From assembly GCF_030362835.1 (NCBI RefSeq), contig NZ_JAUCGQ010000004.1:1-64000 (forward strand): DNA of 64,000 nt, in the 5' to 3' direction. Position 1 is the stretch's first letter. Each line of letters opens with the position of its first letter. A model generated the notes under the pieces. That model worked only from the letters and a program-made list of their open reading frames with translations, was not told the origin of the DNA and did not search any database. Below, one piece after another: positions 35,935 to 47,517 of this stretch. The translations under genes were made by a program, and so were the position numbers. The stretch comes from Cellulomonas alba (lineage in GTDB: Bacteria > Actinomycetota > Actinomycetes > Actinomycetales > Cellulomonadaceae).

Positions 35935-35975
35935 CGCACGGGTCGGCCCTCGCGGCGCGGCGGCCGACCCGTGCG
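35935..35975 (+). terminator. Terminator-like hairpin after gatCAB
   Basis: A perfect 14-bp inverted repeat (35935-35948 and 35962-35975, arm CGCACGGGTCGGCC) begins six bases after the gatB stop. It has no U-tract, which is common in very GC-rich actinobacteria. Confidence 0.65.
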
Positions 35976-36049
35976 CAGCCCGGTCGTTAACGTCGTCGGA
36001 ACGCGGCCGCCGTAGCATCCCGACGGCCCTGCGGGGCGAGGAGGTCACC

Positions 36050-36586
36050 GTGGACAAGCCGACGTTGCAGGGCGAGATGCTCGTGCTGCGGCCGGTCCGT
36101 GCCGAGGACGCCGACGCGATGTGGGACATGGTCAGCGACGCCGAGGCGATGCGGCTGATGGGCGAGACGCACGTCTACACGCGCGACGAGGTCGAGGGCT
36201 GGTGCGCCTCGGCGGCGGCCCTGCCGGACCGCATCGACCTCGCCGTGACGATCGGCGACGCCGACGAGTACCTCGGCGAGATCGTCCTCAGCGCGATCGA
36301 CCAGGTGGCCGGGACGGCGCGCCTGCGGCTGGCGATGCGCCCCAAGTACCGCGGGCGCGGCTACGGCACCGAGGCGATCTCGCTCGTGCTCGGGCTCGCG
36401 TTCGACGGGCTCGGGCTGCACCGCGTCGAGATCGACGTGCTGAGCATCAACACCCGCGCGCGGTCGATCTACGAGAACCTCGGCTTCCAGGTCGAGGGCC
36501 GCCGCCGGGACGCCTACCGCGACGGCGACCGGTGGTGCGACGGCATCGTCATGAGCGTGCTCGAGGACGACTACCACGCGAGCTGA
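36050..36586 (+). CDS. GNAT family N-acetyltransferase (RimJ/RimL-like)
   Basis: 178 residues, single GNAT domain. MRPKYRGRGYGTEAISLVL is the acetyl-CoA loop and EIDVLSINTRARSIYENLGF the C-terminal part typical of RimJ/RimL and SpeG-like enzymes. The GTG at 36050 has GGAGG six bases upstream. TAGCAT at 36013-36018 may be its -10. Substrate unknown. Confidence 0.85.
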   Translation: MDKPTLQGEMLVLRPVRAEDADAMWDMVSDAEAMRLMGETHVYTRDEVEGWCASAAALPDRIDLAVTIGDADEYLGEIVLSAIDQVAGTARLRLAMRPKYRGRGYGTEAISLVLGLAFDGLGLHRVEIDVLSINTRARSIYENLGFQVEGRRRDAYRDGDRWCDGIVMSVLEDDYHAS

Positions 36587-36632
36587 CGACTCGGGGGCGG
36601 CACGCCAGGCAGGCGCCTGACGCCTGACGTCG

Positions 36633-36668
36633 CGAGGCGCCGCAACCCGGAGCGGGCGCGGCGCCTCG
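36633..36668. terminator. Bidirectional hairpin between convergent genes
   Basis: An 11-bp perfect inverted repeat (CGAGGCGCCGC and its complement) with a 14-base loop lies between the convergent GNAT and DoxX genes and could stop both transcripts. Confidence 0.55.
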
Positions 36669-36683
36669 TGCGCACGTCGACGG

Positions 36684-37268
36684 TCAGCGCAGCCAGCCGT
36701 GAGCCTTCACGACCGGCAGGTTCGCCCACCACTTGCCGAGCCCCCATGTGTCGCCGGCGAGCGTCAGAGCCGTCACGACGGCGACCAGCGCGTAGACCAC
36801 GTGGTAGTCGACGACCGGGTTGTTCGACTCGGCCCCTGCGACCCACGGCGCCTCGGCGATCCACATGAACGCCATGAGCAGGGCGCCGGTGACGCCGGCG
36901 ATCCGGACCCCCATGCCGAGGATGAGCGCGAGGCCGATGCCCGCGAGGCCGAGCATGAACAGGGCGTCGCTGACGGGGCTCGCGATCGCGCGGTAGAAGC
37001 CGCCCAGGAAGTACCCGGTGCCCTCGGGGGCGTGCGAGAGGAAGCCCTGGCTCGGCTGGCCTCCGTTGATCCACGCCTTGGCGGGCAGCGTCGCGTAGTG
37101 CAGCCCGAACAGCTTGTCGACGAAGGCCCAGAAGAAGACGAAGCCGACCGCGAGCCGGCTGAGGGCGAGCGCGCGGCGGGCGCCCACTGACGTGACGATC
37201 GAGTCCTGGAGCACGGCGTCGCCGGTTGCCGCGGCGACCTGAGGGGTGCTCACCACTGCTGCGCTCAT
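36684..37268 (-). CDS. DoxX family membrane protein
   Basis: 194 residues with four hydrophobic segments after a 35-residue N-terminal tail. LSRLAVGFVFFWAFVDKLFGL and the later GLALILGMGVRIAGVTGALLM fit the DoxX/thiosulfate-quinone oxidoreductase DoxD-like family. Some DoxX proteins take part in redox homeostasis at the membrane; no specific role can be given here. ATG 37268 has AAGAGGT at good distance. Divergent from the POT transporter gene. Confidence 0.8.
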   Translation of the reverse strand: MSAAVVSTPQVAAATGDAVLQDSIVTSVGARRALALSRLAVGFVFFWAFVDKLFGLHYATLPAKAWINGGQPSQGFLSHAPEGTGYFLGGFYRAIASPVSDALFMLGLAGIGLALILGMGVRIAGVTGALLMAFMWIAEAPWVAGAESNNPVVDYHVVYALVAVVTALTLAGDTWGLGKWWANLPVVKAHGWLR

Positions 37269-37420
37269 GGCTGACCTCTTTCGAGTCGGGGCGTCTTCGT
37301 CGACGCCTGAGTCCAGCGAACTGCGGCGGCACGCCGGCCTCGCGGGACATAGGTCCCCGCGATCCGCGCCGCGGGCCCGGGCGTGGCGCCCCCTAGCCGT
37401 GGACCAGGACTTTCGTCACG

Positions 37421-38959
37421 ATGAGGGACATGGCGGACGTGGTCGAAGGTCCCCGGCAGGAGGCGCAGGAGCCGTTCATGCCGCGCGACCGCGCGTTCTT
37501 CGGCCATCCGCTCGGGCTCTTCACGCTGTTCGGCACCGAGCTGTGGGAGCGGTTCAGCTACTACGGCATGCGCGCGATCCTGCTGTACTACCTGACCGAC
37601 ACGGTCGCGAACCACGGCCTGGGGATCGACAAGACGTCGGGCACCGCGCTCGTCGCGGCGTACGGCGCGTCGGTCTACCTCGTGTCGGTGCTCGGCGGGT
37701 GGATGGCCGACCGCGTGGTCGGCGCGCGGCGCTCGGTGCTCTACGGCGGGATCGTCATCGCGGCCGGCCACGTCGCGCTCGCGGTGCCGACGGCCGGGTT
37801 CTCGTACCTCGGCATCGTGCTCGTCGCGCTCGGCACCGGTCTGCTCAAGCCCAACGTGTCGTCGATGGTCGGCGAGCTGTACCGCCGCGACGACCCGCGG
37901 CGCGACTCGGGCTTCTCGATCTTCTACATGGGCATCAACATCGGCTCGCTGAGCGCGCCGTTCGTGGTCGGCGCGGTCCAGGAGGCGTGGGGGTACCACG
38001 CGGGCTTCCTCGTCGCGGCGATCGGCATGGGCGCGGCGCTCGTGGTCTACGTGGCGGGCCGGCGCTACCTGGGTGGCGCGGGCGACGTGCCGCCGAACCC
38101 GCTGACGGCGGCCGATCGTGTGCCGGTCGTGCGGCTGTTCCTGTCGGTGATCGTGGGGATCCTCCTCGCGCTGCTCGTCGCGTGGCTCGTCCGCGGCGAC
38201 TTCACGCTCGACACGTTCGTCGACGCGCTGTCGTACATCGCGCTCGCGGCGCCCGTCGCGACGTTCTGGGTGATGTTCCGCTCGCCGAAGGTGACGGCCC
38301 ACGAGCGCCGACGGCTGACCGCGTACGTGCCGCTGTTCGTCGCGGCGATGCTGTTCTGGATGATCTTCGAGCAGGCGGCGAGCACGCTCGCGGAGTATGC
38401 GAAGGACGACACGGACCGCGTGATCGGCGGCCTGCACGTGTCGCCGGTGTTCTACCAGTCGCTCAACCCGGCGTTCATCATCGTGCTCGCGCCCGTGTTC
38501 GCGTGGATCTGGATGAAGCTCGACGACCGGCCGCCGACCGCCTACAAGTTCGCGCTCGGTCTGACGTTCGCCGCGCTGAGCTTCGTTTTCCTCGCGGCGA
38601 TGTCCGCGGCGGCGGGCGACGGGAAGTCGCCGTGGTGGGTTCTCGTCGTCGTGTACTTCGTCCAGACGCTCGGCGAGCTGTGCCTGTCTCCCGTCGGGCT
38701 CGCGGCCACGACGCTGCTCGCGCCACGCGCGTTCCGCGGTCAGGCGATGGCGCTCTGGTTCCTCGCGACGTCGGCCGGGAACGCGATCACCGCGCAGCTC
38801 GTGCAGGCCACTGAGGGTGCGTCGAACGCGCAGTACTTCGGGTGGATCGGCGCGGTCGCGCTCGTGTTCGCGGGCGGCATGTTCGCGATCGCGCCGTGGG
38901 TGACGAGGCACATCCGCAGCGGAGCCGAGTCGGAGCGCGAGGCGGCGCTGGAAGGGTGA
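37421..38959 (+). CDS. Proton-dependent oligopeptide transporter (POT/PTR family)
   Basis: 512 residues with about 14 hydrophobic segments. The N-terminal GTELWERFSYYGMRA carries the ExxER proton-coupling motif of POT carriers, and FSYYGMRAILLYYL is the PTR2 signature. Imports di- and tripeptides with protons, like DtpT of Lactococcus. ATG 37421 is taken; an ATG three codons later is also possible. Single gene with its own upstream region. Confidence 0.92.
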   Translation: MRDMADVVEGPRQEAQEPFMPRDRAFFGHPLGLFTLFGTELWERFSYYGMRAILLYYLTDTVANHGLGIDKTSGTALVAAYGASVYLVSVLGGWMADRVVGARRSVLYGGIVIAAGHVALAVPTAGFSYLGIVLVALGTGLLKPNVSSMVGELYRRDDPRRDSGFSIFYMGINIGSLSAPFVVGAVQEAWGYHAGFLVAAIGMGAALVVYVAGRRYLGGAGDVPPNPLTAADRVPVVRLFLSVIVGILLALLVAWLVRGDFTLDTFVDALSYIALAAPVATFWVMFRSPKVTAHERRRLTAYVPLFVAAMLFWMIFEQAASTLAEYAKDDTDRVIGGLHVSPVFYQSLNPAFIIVLAPVFAWIWMKLDDRPPTAYKFALGLTFAALSFVFLAAMSAAAGDGKSPWWVLVVVYFVQTLGELCLSPVGLAATTLLAPRAFRGQAMALWFLATSAGNAITAQLVQATEGASNAQYFGWIGAVALVFAGGMFAIAPWVTRHIRSGAESEREAALEG

Positions 38960-38981
38960 CCGCGGGTGGGTCCACCCCCGG

Positions 38982-38994
38982 TACGGTGCGGGAC
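38982..38994 (+). promoter_or_regulatory. -10 box of the GH43 gene, leaderless arrangement
   Basis: TACGGT at 38982-38987 ends 7 bases before the GTG start, with no ribosome binding site between. Confidence 0.5.
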
Positions 38995-40542
38995 GTGAAC
39001 GCTCACACCGTCGTGAACCCGATCCTGCCCGGCTGCCACCCGGACCCGAGCATCTGCCGGGTCGGTGACGACTACTACCTCGTCACGTCCACCTTCGAGT
39101 ACCTGCCCGGCCTGCCGGTGCACCACTCGCGCGACCTCAGGAGCTGGCGCGTCGTCGGCCACGCGACGCCGAGCGTCGACCTGAGCGAGGTCCGCTCGTC
39201 GGGCGGCCTGTACGCGCCGACGATCCGCTTCCACGACGGCCGGTTCTACGTCGTCTGCACGGTCGTCCAGGAGCCCGGCGCGACGGGACGATCGGGCAAC
39301 TACGTCGTCACCGCGACCGACCCCGCCGGGCCGTGGTCCGAGCCGGTGTGGCTGACCGGCGCCGAGGGCGGGTTCGACCCGTCGCTGCTGTTCGACGACG
39401 ACGGCCGCGCCTGGTACTGCGGCACCCGCCCGGCGCCGGCACCGCAGTTCGAGGGCCACACCGAGGTGTGGTTGCGCGAGCTCGACCTCGACGCCCTCGC
39501 GCTGGTCGGGCCGGAGCACGTGCTCTGGGAGGGCGCGGTCCGCGGCGCGGTGTGGGCCGAAGGCCCGCACGTGTACCGGATCGGCGACTGGTACTACCTC
39601 CTGTCGGCGGAGGGGGGCACGGCCGAGCACCACGCGATCGTGGTCGCGCGCTCGGACTCGGTCACCGGTCCGTACGTCGGCGACCGCGCGAACCCCGTGC
39701 TGACGCACCGCCACCTCGGGCGCGCGTACCCGCTGTACGCCGTGGGTCATGCGGACCTCGTCGAGCTGCAGGACGGCTCGTGGTACGCGGTCCTGCTCGC
39801 GGTCCGCCACGGCGCGGCGCTCGGCCGCGAGACGCACCTCGTGCCCGTGACCTGGGAGGACGGCTGGCCCGTGTTCGCGTCGGGCGTCGGGCTCGTGACG
39901 GCCGAGGTGCCCGCGCCGGCGCTCCCCGAGCACCCGTGGGACGACCCGCGGGCCCTCGTCGACACGTTCGAGGCGCCCGAGGTCGACCCACGCTGGGACG
40001 CGGTGCGCGCGCGGCCGTCCGAGGTGTCGAGGCTCGAGCCCGGTGCGCTCGTGCTGCCGCTGCGCGCCGAGACCCTGCACGACCGTGCCACGCCCGCGTT
40101 CGTCGGCCGTCGCCTCGAGCACGTCGCGGCTGACGTGGACCTTGTCGTCGACGTCGTGCCGCGGCCGGGGGAGCTCGCGGGTCTCGCCCTGCGCCTGTCC
40201 GACGACGACCACCTCGCGCTCGTCGTCGCGCTCGACGACGAGGGTCGGCGCGGCGTCCGCGCGCTGCGTACGTGCCGCGGCGAGCGGTCGACGCACGGGT
40301 GGCTCGCGGTCGAGGACGGGCCTGTGCTGCTGCGCGCCGCGGTGCGCGGCCGAGCCGTCGCGTTCTCCGCCGGCGCGCCCGGCGCGGCGCCGCAGGACGT
40401 CGCCGCGTTCGACGACGACACCCTCGACCCGCTGCCGAGCGTCCACTTCACGGGCACGTGGGTCGGCGCCTACGGCACCAGCGACGGACGCCCGACGAGC
40501 ACCGAGCTGCGCGTGCTGCGTTACGAGGTCCACCCCGCCTGA
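38995..40542 (+). CDS. Glycoside hydrolase family 43, beta-xylosidase/arabinofuranosidase type
   Basis: 515 residues. N-terminal five-bladed propeller (about 8-310) with general base Asp17 in CHPDPSI, pKa modulator Asp128 in GGFDPSLLFD and acid Glu189 in VWAEGPHVY. A C-terminal beta-sandwich (about 325-515, DUF1349/GH43_C2-like) is the form seen in beta-1,4-xylosidases. No signal peptide, so it acts inside the cell on imported xylo- or arabino-oligosaccharides. The GTG at 38995 matches the leaderless -10. Consistent with a plant-polymer-degrading organism. Exact specificity is not resolved. Confidence 0.92.
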   Translation: MNAHTVVNPILPGCHPDPSICRVGDDYYLVTSTFEYLPGLPVHHSRDLRSWRVVGHATPSVDLSEVRSSGGLYAPTIRFHDGRFYVVCTVVQEPGATGRSGNYVVTATDPAGPWSEPVWLTGAEGGFDPSLLFDDDGRAWYCGTRPAPAPQFEGHTEVWLRELDLDALALVGPEHVLWEGAVRGAVWAEGPHVYRIGDWYYLLSAEGGTAEHHAIVVARSDSVTGPYVGDRANPVLTHRHLGRAYPLYAVGHADLVELQDGSWYAVLLAVRHGAALGRETHLVPVTWEDGWPVFASGVGLVTAEVPAPALPEHPWDDPRALVDTFEAPEVDPRWDAVRARPSEVSRLEPGALVLPLRAETLHDRATPAFVGRRLEHVAADVDLVVDVVPRPGELAGLALRLSDDDHLALVVALDDEGRRGVRALRTCRGERSTHGWLAVEDGPVLLRAAVRGRAVAFSAGAPGAAPQDVAAFDDDTLDPLPSVHFTGTWVGAYGTSDGRPTSTELRVLRYEVHPA

Positions 40543-40661
40543 CGGCCACCACGCGGACGGCCGACGCACCGCCACCAGCGACGACGTACCGTTGCCCGGC
40601 GCTGCGTCGGCGACCGGTCCGGTCGTCGACCGCCCGATCCGCCTGAAGGAGCTGACCCGCG

Positions 40662-42524
40662 ATGAGCCGTCCTCTGCGCTCTCGGACCTCCACCCACGGC
40701 CGCAACATGGCCGGCGCCCGCGCGCTCTGGCGCGCGACCGGCATGGGCAGCGAGGACTTCGGCAAGCCGATCATCGCGATCGCCAACTCGTACACGCAGT
40801 TCGTCCCGGGCCACGTGCACCTCAAGGACATGGGCGACCTCGTCGCCTCGGCCATCCAGGAGGCCGGCGGCGTCGCCAAGGAGTTCAACACGATCGCGGT
40901 CGACGACGGCATCGCGATGGGCCACGGCGGCATGCTCTACTCGCTGCCGAGCCGCGACCTGATCGCCGACTCGGTCGAGTACATGGTCAACGCGCACTGC
41001 GCCGACGCGCTCGTCTGCATCTCGAACTGCGACAAGATCACGCCAGGCATGCTCAACGCGGCGCTGCGCCTGAACATCCCCGTCATCTTCGTGTCCGGCG
41101 GCCCGATGGAGGCCGGCAAGGCGGTCGTCGCCAACGGCGTCGCCTCGACGCACCTCAACCTCATCAACGCGATCAACTACTCGGCCGACGACAACGTGTC
41201 GGACGACGCGCTGGCCAAGGTCGAGGAGAACGCCTGCCCCACGTGCGGCTCGTGCTCGGGCATGTTCACGGCGAACTCGATGAACTGCCTGACGGAGGCG
41301 CTCGGCCTGTCGCTGCCGGGCAACGGCTCGACGCTCGCCACGCACACCGCGCGCCGCGAGCTGTTCCTCGAGGCGGGCCGCACCATCGTCAGCCTGGCCA
41401 AGCGGTACTACGACGACGAGGACGACTCGGCCGCCCCGCGGTCGATCGCCACCAAGGCGGCGTTCACCAACGCGATGGCGCTCGACGTCGCGATGGGCGG
41501 CTCGACCAACACCGTGCTGCACATCCTCGCCGCGGCGCAGGAGGCGGGCGTCGACTTCACGCTGCACGACATCGACGCGCTGTCCCGGCGCGTGCCGTGC
41601 CTGTCGAAGGTCGCGCCGAACCACCCGAACTTCCACATGGAGGACGTGCACCGCGCGGGCGGCATCCCCGCGCTGCTCGGCGAGCTCGACCGCGGCGGGC
41701 TGCTCGACCACGGCGTGACGTCGGTGCACACCCCGACGCTGCGCGCGTGGCTCGACGACTGGGACATCCGCGGCGGCAAGGCGACCGAGCGCGCGCTCGA
41801 GCTGTTCCACGCGGCCCCCGGCGGCGTGCGGACCACGCAGGCGTTCTCGACGAGCAACCGCTGGGACGGCCTCGACACCGACGCGGCGAACGGCTGCATC
41901 CGCGACGTCGAGCACGCCTACACGGTCGAGGGCGGCCTCGCGGTGCTGCGCGGCAACCTCTCGGAGGACGGCGCGATCATCAAGACCGCGGGCATCGACC
42001 CCGACGTCTTCCACTTCGTCGGCACCGCGATCGTCTGCGAGTCGCAGGACGAGGCCGTCGAGAAGATCCTCACCAAGCAGGTCCAGCCGGGCCACGTGGT
42101 CGTCGTGCGCTACGAGGGCCCCTCGGGCGGTCCGGGCATGCAGGAGATGCTGTACCCGACGTCGTTCATCAAGGGCCGCGGGCTCGGCAAGGTGTGCGCG
42201 CTCATCACCGACGGCCGGTTCTCCGGCGGTTCGAGCGGCATCTCGGTCGGGCACGTCTCGCCGGAGGCGGCCGCGGGCGGCACGATCGGCCTGGTCGAGG
42301 ACGGCGACGAGATCGAGATCGACGTCGAGACGCGCGTGATCCGGGTCAACGTGAGCGACGAGGTGCTCGCCGAGCGCCGCGCCAAGATGGAGGCCCGCGA
42401 GAACCCGTGGCAGCCGGTGAACCGCGACCGGTACGTGTCGCCGGCCCTGCAGGCGTACGCCGCGATGGCGACCTCGGCCGACCGCGGCGCGGTGCGCGAC
42501 GTGAGCCGCCTCCGCCGCGGCTGA
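40662..42524 (+). CDS. ilvD: Dihydroxy-acid dehydratase, enterobacterial (E. coli) type
   Basis: 620 residues, the longer IlvD form. Third-from-last to last step of valine and isoleucine synthesis: dehydrates 2,3-dihydroxy-acids to 2-keto acids. Fe-S ligands include Cys123 in NCDKITPG and Cys195 in [22 protein letters not shown] eleven bases before the ATG. TACCGT near 40585 may be the -10. A second, distinct ilvD lies 184 bases downstream, separated by a long palindrome. Confidence 0.94.
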   Translation: MSRPLRSRTSTHGRNMAGARALWRATGMGSEDFGKPIIAIANSYTQFVPGHVHLKDMGDLVASAIQEAGGVAKEFNTIAVDDGIAMGHGGMLYSLPSRDLIADSVEYMVNAHCADALVCISNCDKITPGMLNAALRLNIPVIFVSGGPMEAGKAVVANGVASTHLNLINAINYSADDNVSDDALAKVEENACPTCGSCSGMFTANSMNCLTEALGLSLPGNGSTLATHTARRELFLEAGRTIVSLAKRYYDDEDDSAAPRSIATKAAFTNAMALDVAMGGSTNTVLHILAAAQEAGVDFTLHDIDALSRRVPCLSKVAPNHPNFHMEDVHRAGGIPALLGELDRGGLLDHGVTSVHTPTLRAWLDDWDIRGGKATERALELFHAAPGGVRTTQAFSTSNRWDGLDTDAANGCIRDVEHAYTVEGGLAVLRGNLSEDGAIIKTAGIDPDVFHFVGTAIVCESQDEAVEKILTKQVQPGHVVVVRYEGPSGGPGMQEMLYPTSFIKGRGLGKVCALITDGRFSGGSSGISVGHVSPEAAAGGTIGLVEDGDEIEIDVETRVIRVNVSDEVLAERRAKMEARENPWQPVNRDRYVSPALQAYAAMATSADRGAVRDVSRLRRG

Positions 42525-42581
42525 CGCGGCGCCCTCGCGGGTCCACGTCTCGCCCCGCCGCGGGGCCCGCGTCCGTCGCCT

Positions 42582-42639
42582 CCTGTGCTCGTGCGCGAGA
42601 CCTGTGCCTCCAACCACGGGTCTCGCGCGCGAGCACAGG
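42582..42639. repeat. Long imperfect palindrome between the two ilvD genes (REP-like)
   Basis: Two 21-base arms (42582-42602 and 42619-42639) complement each other except for one G-T position, with a 16-base loop. The core GCTCGTGCGCGAGA resembles GCTCGCGGGCGAGA at 44462-44475 behind ilvD2, so this is likely a member of a dispersed palindromic element. There is no U-tract. It may also end the ilvD1 transcript. Confidence 0.75.
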
Positions 42640-42695
42640 GCTCGCCGCGATGACGCCGGGCGCGCCGCGCCCGCGCAGGAGCCGGGCCACGCTCC

Positions 42696-42708
42696 TACAG
42701 TGAGCCGC
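42696..42708 (+). promoter_or_regulatory. -10 box of the second ilvD, leaderless arrangement
   Basis: TACAGT at 42696-42701 ends 7 bases before the ATG at 42709. Confidence 0.55.
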
Positions 42709-44450
<1,742 letters not shown>

Positions 44451-44728
44451 CGTCGTGCAGGGCTCGCGGGCGAGATCGCTCACCGCGGGCGACGGAACGG
44501 CCGCTCGTTCTGCACGATCTCGCCCGGACGCCGCGATCCCGCCCGCCCGCCGCGATCCCGGACGCCGATCCCGGGCGCCGCGATCTCGCCCGCCGCGATC
44601 CCGCCCGGACCCCGCGATCTCGCCCGGCCGCCGCCACCTCACGCTCGACCGGCGGCGCGCCGCCACCACGTGCCAGGCGCGCCGGCCGCCGGGGCGCGGG
44701 CTCGCGCCGGACCAGCGAGGATCGACGC
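44451..44728. repeat. Intergenic region with CGATCYCGCCCG repeats in both orientations
   Basis: This 278-base gap holds no gene. CGATCTCGCCCG occurs at 44515, 44581 and 44615, the variant CGATCCCGCCCG at 44534 and 44596, and the reverse complement at 44467-44478. TGCAG (near 44456) and CTGCACGATCTCGCCC around 44510 form an inverted pair flanking about 40 bases. The region looks like a degenerate REP/BIME-type cluster. The last 25 bases carry GAGGAT, the ribosome binding site of the isomaltase gene. Confidence 0.7.
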
Positions 44729-46528
44729 ATGGCCTGGACCGTCGACGACGCACCGTGGTGGACCCGCGCGGTCGTCTACCAGATCTACCCGCGCAGCTTC
44801 TCGGACTCCGACGGCGACGGCACCGGCGACCTGCGCGGCATCCTCGACCGGGTCGACCACCTGGCGGAGCTGGGCGTCGACGTGGTGTGGCTGTCGCCGG
44901 TGTACGCGTCGCCGCAGGACGACAACGGGTACGACATCAGCGACTACCAGGACGTCGACCCGATGTTCGGCACGCTCGCGGACCTCGACGAGCTGCTCGC
45001 GGCGCTGCACGCTCGCGGGATCAAGCTCGTCATGGACCTCGTCGTGAACCACACGAGCGACGAGCACCCGTGGTTCCGCGCGTCGCGGGCGTCGCGCGAC
45101 GACCCGAAGCGCGACTGGTACTGGTGGCGTCCGCCGCGGCCCGGCCTGCCGCCGGGCGGTCCGGGTGCCGAGCCGACCAACTGGGGCTCGTTCTTCTCGG
45201 GACCGGTCTGGACGTACGACGAGCCGACGGGGGAGTACTTCCTCCACCTGTTCAGCGCCAAGCAGCCGGACCTCAACTGGGAGAAACCGCAGGTCAGGGA
45301 GGCCGTCTACGCGATGATGCGATGGTGGCTCGACCGCGGGATCGACGGGTTCCGCATGGACGTCATCAACCTGATCTCGAAGGCCGTGCGACCCGACGGG
45401 ACCCTGCCTGACGGGCGCGGGCAGGACGGCGTGCTCGCCGACGGCACCCCGTTCTACACGTGCGGCCCGCGCATCCACGAGTTCCTGGCGGAGATGCACC
45501 GCGAGGTCTTCGCCGGCAGGCCGGACCGGCTGCTCACCGTCGGCGAGATGCCCGGCGTCACGGTCGACGAGGCGATCCTGTTCACCGACCCGGCGCGCGC
45601 CGAGGTCGACATGGTGTTCCAGTTCGAGCACGTCGGCCTCGACCACGGCCCGGGCGGCAAGTTCGACCCGCGACCGCTGCGGCTCACCGACCTCAAGGCG
45701 ACGTTCGGCCGCTGGCAGTCGGGCCTCGCGGAGACCGGCTGGAACAGCCTCTACTGGGACAACCACGACCAGCCGCGCATCGTGAGCCGGTTCGGCGACG
45801 AGTCGCCGGCCTCCGCCAAGGCGCTCGCGACGCTCCTGCACCTGCACCGCGGGACGCCGTACGTCTACCAGGGCGAGGAGCTGGGCATGACGAGTGCGCA
45901 CCTCACGTCGCTCGACGAGTACCGCGACATCGAGTCGCTGCGCTGGGTCGCGCAGGAGCGCGCCGCGGGCCACACGGACGACGAACGGCTGCTCGCTGCT
46001 CTCGCCGCGATGAGCCGCGACAACGCGCGGACGCCGATGCAGTGGGACGACGGCCCGCACGCCGGCTTCACGACCGGCACGCCGTGGCTGCCGGTCAACC
46101 CGAACCACGCGACGATCAACGCGGCGGCGCAGCGCGCGGACGACGGCTCGGTGCTCCACCACTACCGGCGGCTGATCGCGCTCCGCCACGACGACCCGGT
46201 CGTCGCGCTGGGGGACTTCACCATGCTGCTGACGGACGACGAGCACGTGTACGCGTTCACGCGGCGGCTCGGCGACGACGTGCTGCTCGTGGTCGTGAAC
46301 GTGACGGCCGACGCGCGGTCCGTGCCGCTCGCCGACCTGGGGGAGGCCGCCGCCCACCTGCGCGCCGACCACGCCGTGCTCACGCACCTCGGCGAGCCGG
46401 TCGTGGACGGGCAGACGCTCGGGCTGCGGCCGTGGGAGGCCGTGGTGTTCCGGCGCGGGGCGCGCGGCCCGCAGGATCACCCGAATGCCGCGCCGGAGGA
46501 CGCCCCGGGGTCGCCCCGCGATCGATAG
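44729..46528 (+). CDS. Oligo-1,6-glucosidase / alpha-glucosidase (GH13)
   Basis: 599 residues, intracellular (no signal peptide). GH13 catalytic residues are Asp211 in GFRMDVIN, Glu273 in VGEMPG and Asp347 in DNHDQPR. The residue after the nucleophile is Val212; in this family Val at that place marks alpha-1,6 (isomaltose-type) specificity, whereas Thr marks maltases. Releases glucose from isomalto-oligosaccharides or panose. GAGGAT precedes the ATG. No sugar transporter is adjacent. Confidence 0.92.
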   Translation: MAWTVDDAPWWTRAVVYQIYPRSFSDSDGDGTGDLRGILDRVDHLAELGVDVVWLSPVYASPQDDNGYDISDYQDVDPMFGTLADLDELLAALHARGIKLVMDLVVNHTSDEHPWFRASRASRDDPKRDWYWWRPPRPGLPPGGPGAEPTNWGSFFSGPVWTYDEPTGEYFLHLFSAKQPDLNWEKPQVREAVYAMMRWWLDRGIDGFRMDVINLISKAVRPDGTLPDGRGQDGVLADGTPFYTCGPRIHEFLAEMHREVFAGRPDRLLTVGEMPGVTVDEAILFTDPARAEVDMVFQFEHVGLDHGPGGKFDPRPLRLTDLKATFGRWQSGLAETGWNSLYWDNHDQPRIVSRFGDESPASAKALATLLHLHRGTPYVYQGEELGMTSAHLTSLDEYRDIESLRWVAQERAAGHTDDERLLAALAAMSRDNARTPMQWDDGPHAGFTTGTPWLPVNPNHATINAAAQRADDGSVLHHYRRLIALRHDDPVVALGDFTMLLTDDEHVYAFTRRLGDDVLLVVVNVTADARSVPLADLGEAAAHLRADHAVLTHLGEPVVDGQTLGLRPWEAVVFRRGARGPQDHPNAAPEDAPGSPRDR

Positions 46529-46563
46529 CCTCGGGCGCCACCGACGCCGAGGGGGACGACGCC

Positions 46564-47517
46564 ATGGACGAGCTCGCGGTCGAGCTGCGCGGGCTCACCA
46601 AGAGCTATGTGCGCTTCCCGCTGACCCGCGTCCCCGTGGTCCGGGGCCTGAACCTCGACGTGCCCGCCGGCGGGGTGCACGCGCTGCTTGGCCCGAACGG
46701 CTCCGGGAAGACCACGACCCTGCGGATGCTGCTCGGGCTCGTGCGGCCGGAGTCCGGGACGGTCCGCGTGCTCGGCCACGCCGTCCCCGGCGCGCTGCCG
46801 GCGGTGGTCGGCCGCATCGGCGCCGTGGTCGAGCAGCCCCGGCTGTTCCCGGCCTTCTCCGGCCGGCGCAACCTCGAGCTCCTCGCACGCGCGGCCGACG
46901 TCCCGGCGGCGCGGGTCGACGAGGTGCTCGACGAGGTCGGGCTGCGCGACCGCGCGCGCGACCCGGTGCGGCGCTACTCGCTCGGCATGAAGCAGCGCGC
47001 GGCGATCGCGGCGACGCTCCTCAGACGGCCCGACCTGGTGGTGCTCGACGAGCCGACGAACGGCCTCGACCCGCAGGGCGTCCACGACGTGCGCGCGCTC
47101 ATGCGCCGCCTCGCCGACCAGGGCCGGACCGTGCTCGTGTCGAGCCACGCGCTGGGCGACCTGGAGCAGGTCGCGGACACCGTCTCGGTGCTCGCCGCGG
47201 GCCGGCTCGTCGCCCAGGGGCGGCTCGACGACCTGCTCGCGTCCCGCGGCGCGCCGCGCCTGCGCGTCCGGGTGGCCGATCCGGAGCGCGCCGCCCTGGC
47301 GCTCGCGGGGCACGGGTGGTCGGCGCACGTCGACGGCGGCGCCGTCGTGGTCACGGACCCGCCGCCGGCCGCGGACGTGTCCCGAGTCCTCGCCGGGGTC
47401 GGGCTCTATCCCGAGGAGCTGACCGTGCTGCGACCGGACCTCGAGAGCGCGTACCTGGCGCTGACGGCGGGTTCCGGGCCGGCCGCGGTGCGCGACCCGG
47501 CGGAGGTCGGCTCGTGA
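46564..47517 (+). CDS. ABC exporter ATP-binding protein (CcmA/drug-export type)
   Basis: 317 residues. Walker A GPNGSGKTTTLRML, signature RYSLGMKQRAAIAATLL with Walker B LVVLDEPTNGLD, and a C-terminal regulatory part with PEELTVLRPDLESAYLALT as in DrrA/BcrA-type exporters. ATG 46564 follows GAGGGGG; TAGCCT at 46526-46531 overlaps the end of the isomaltase gene and may be its -10. Stop overlaps the permease GTG. Cargo unknown. Confidence 0.9.
   Translation: MDELAVELRGLTKSYVRFPLTRVPVVRGLNLDVPAGGVHALLGPNGSGKTTTLRMLLGLVRPESGTVRVLGHAVPGALPAVVGRIGAVVEQPRLFPAFSGRRNLELLARAADVPAARVDEVLDEVGLRDRARDPVRRYSLGMKQRAAIAATLLRRPDLVVLDEPTNGLDPQGVHDVRALMRRLADQGRTVLVSSHALGDLEQVADTVSVLAAGRLVAQGRLDDLLASRGAPRLRVRVADPERAALALAGHGWSAHVDGGAVVVTDPPPAADVSRVLAGVGLYPEELTVLRPDLESAYLALTAGSGPAAVRDPAEVGS

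Noticed and set aside
42582..42639. Intrinsic terminator for the first ilvD
   Set aside because: The stem is long and strong, but there is no U-tract and the core recurs after ilvD2, so a repeat element is the better first description.
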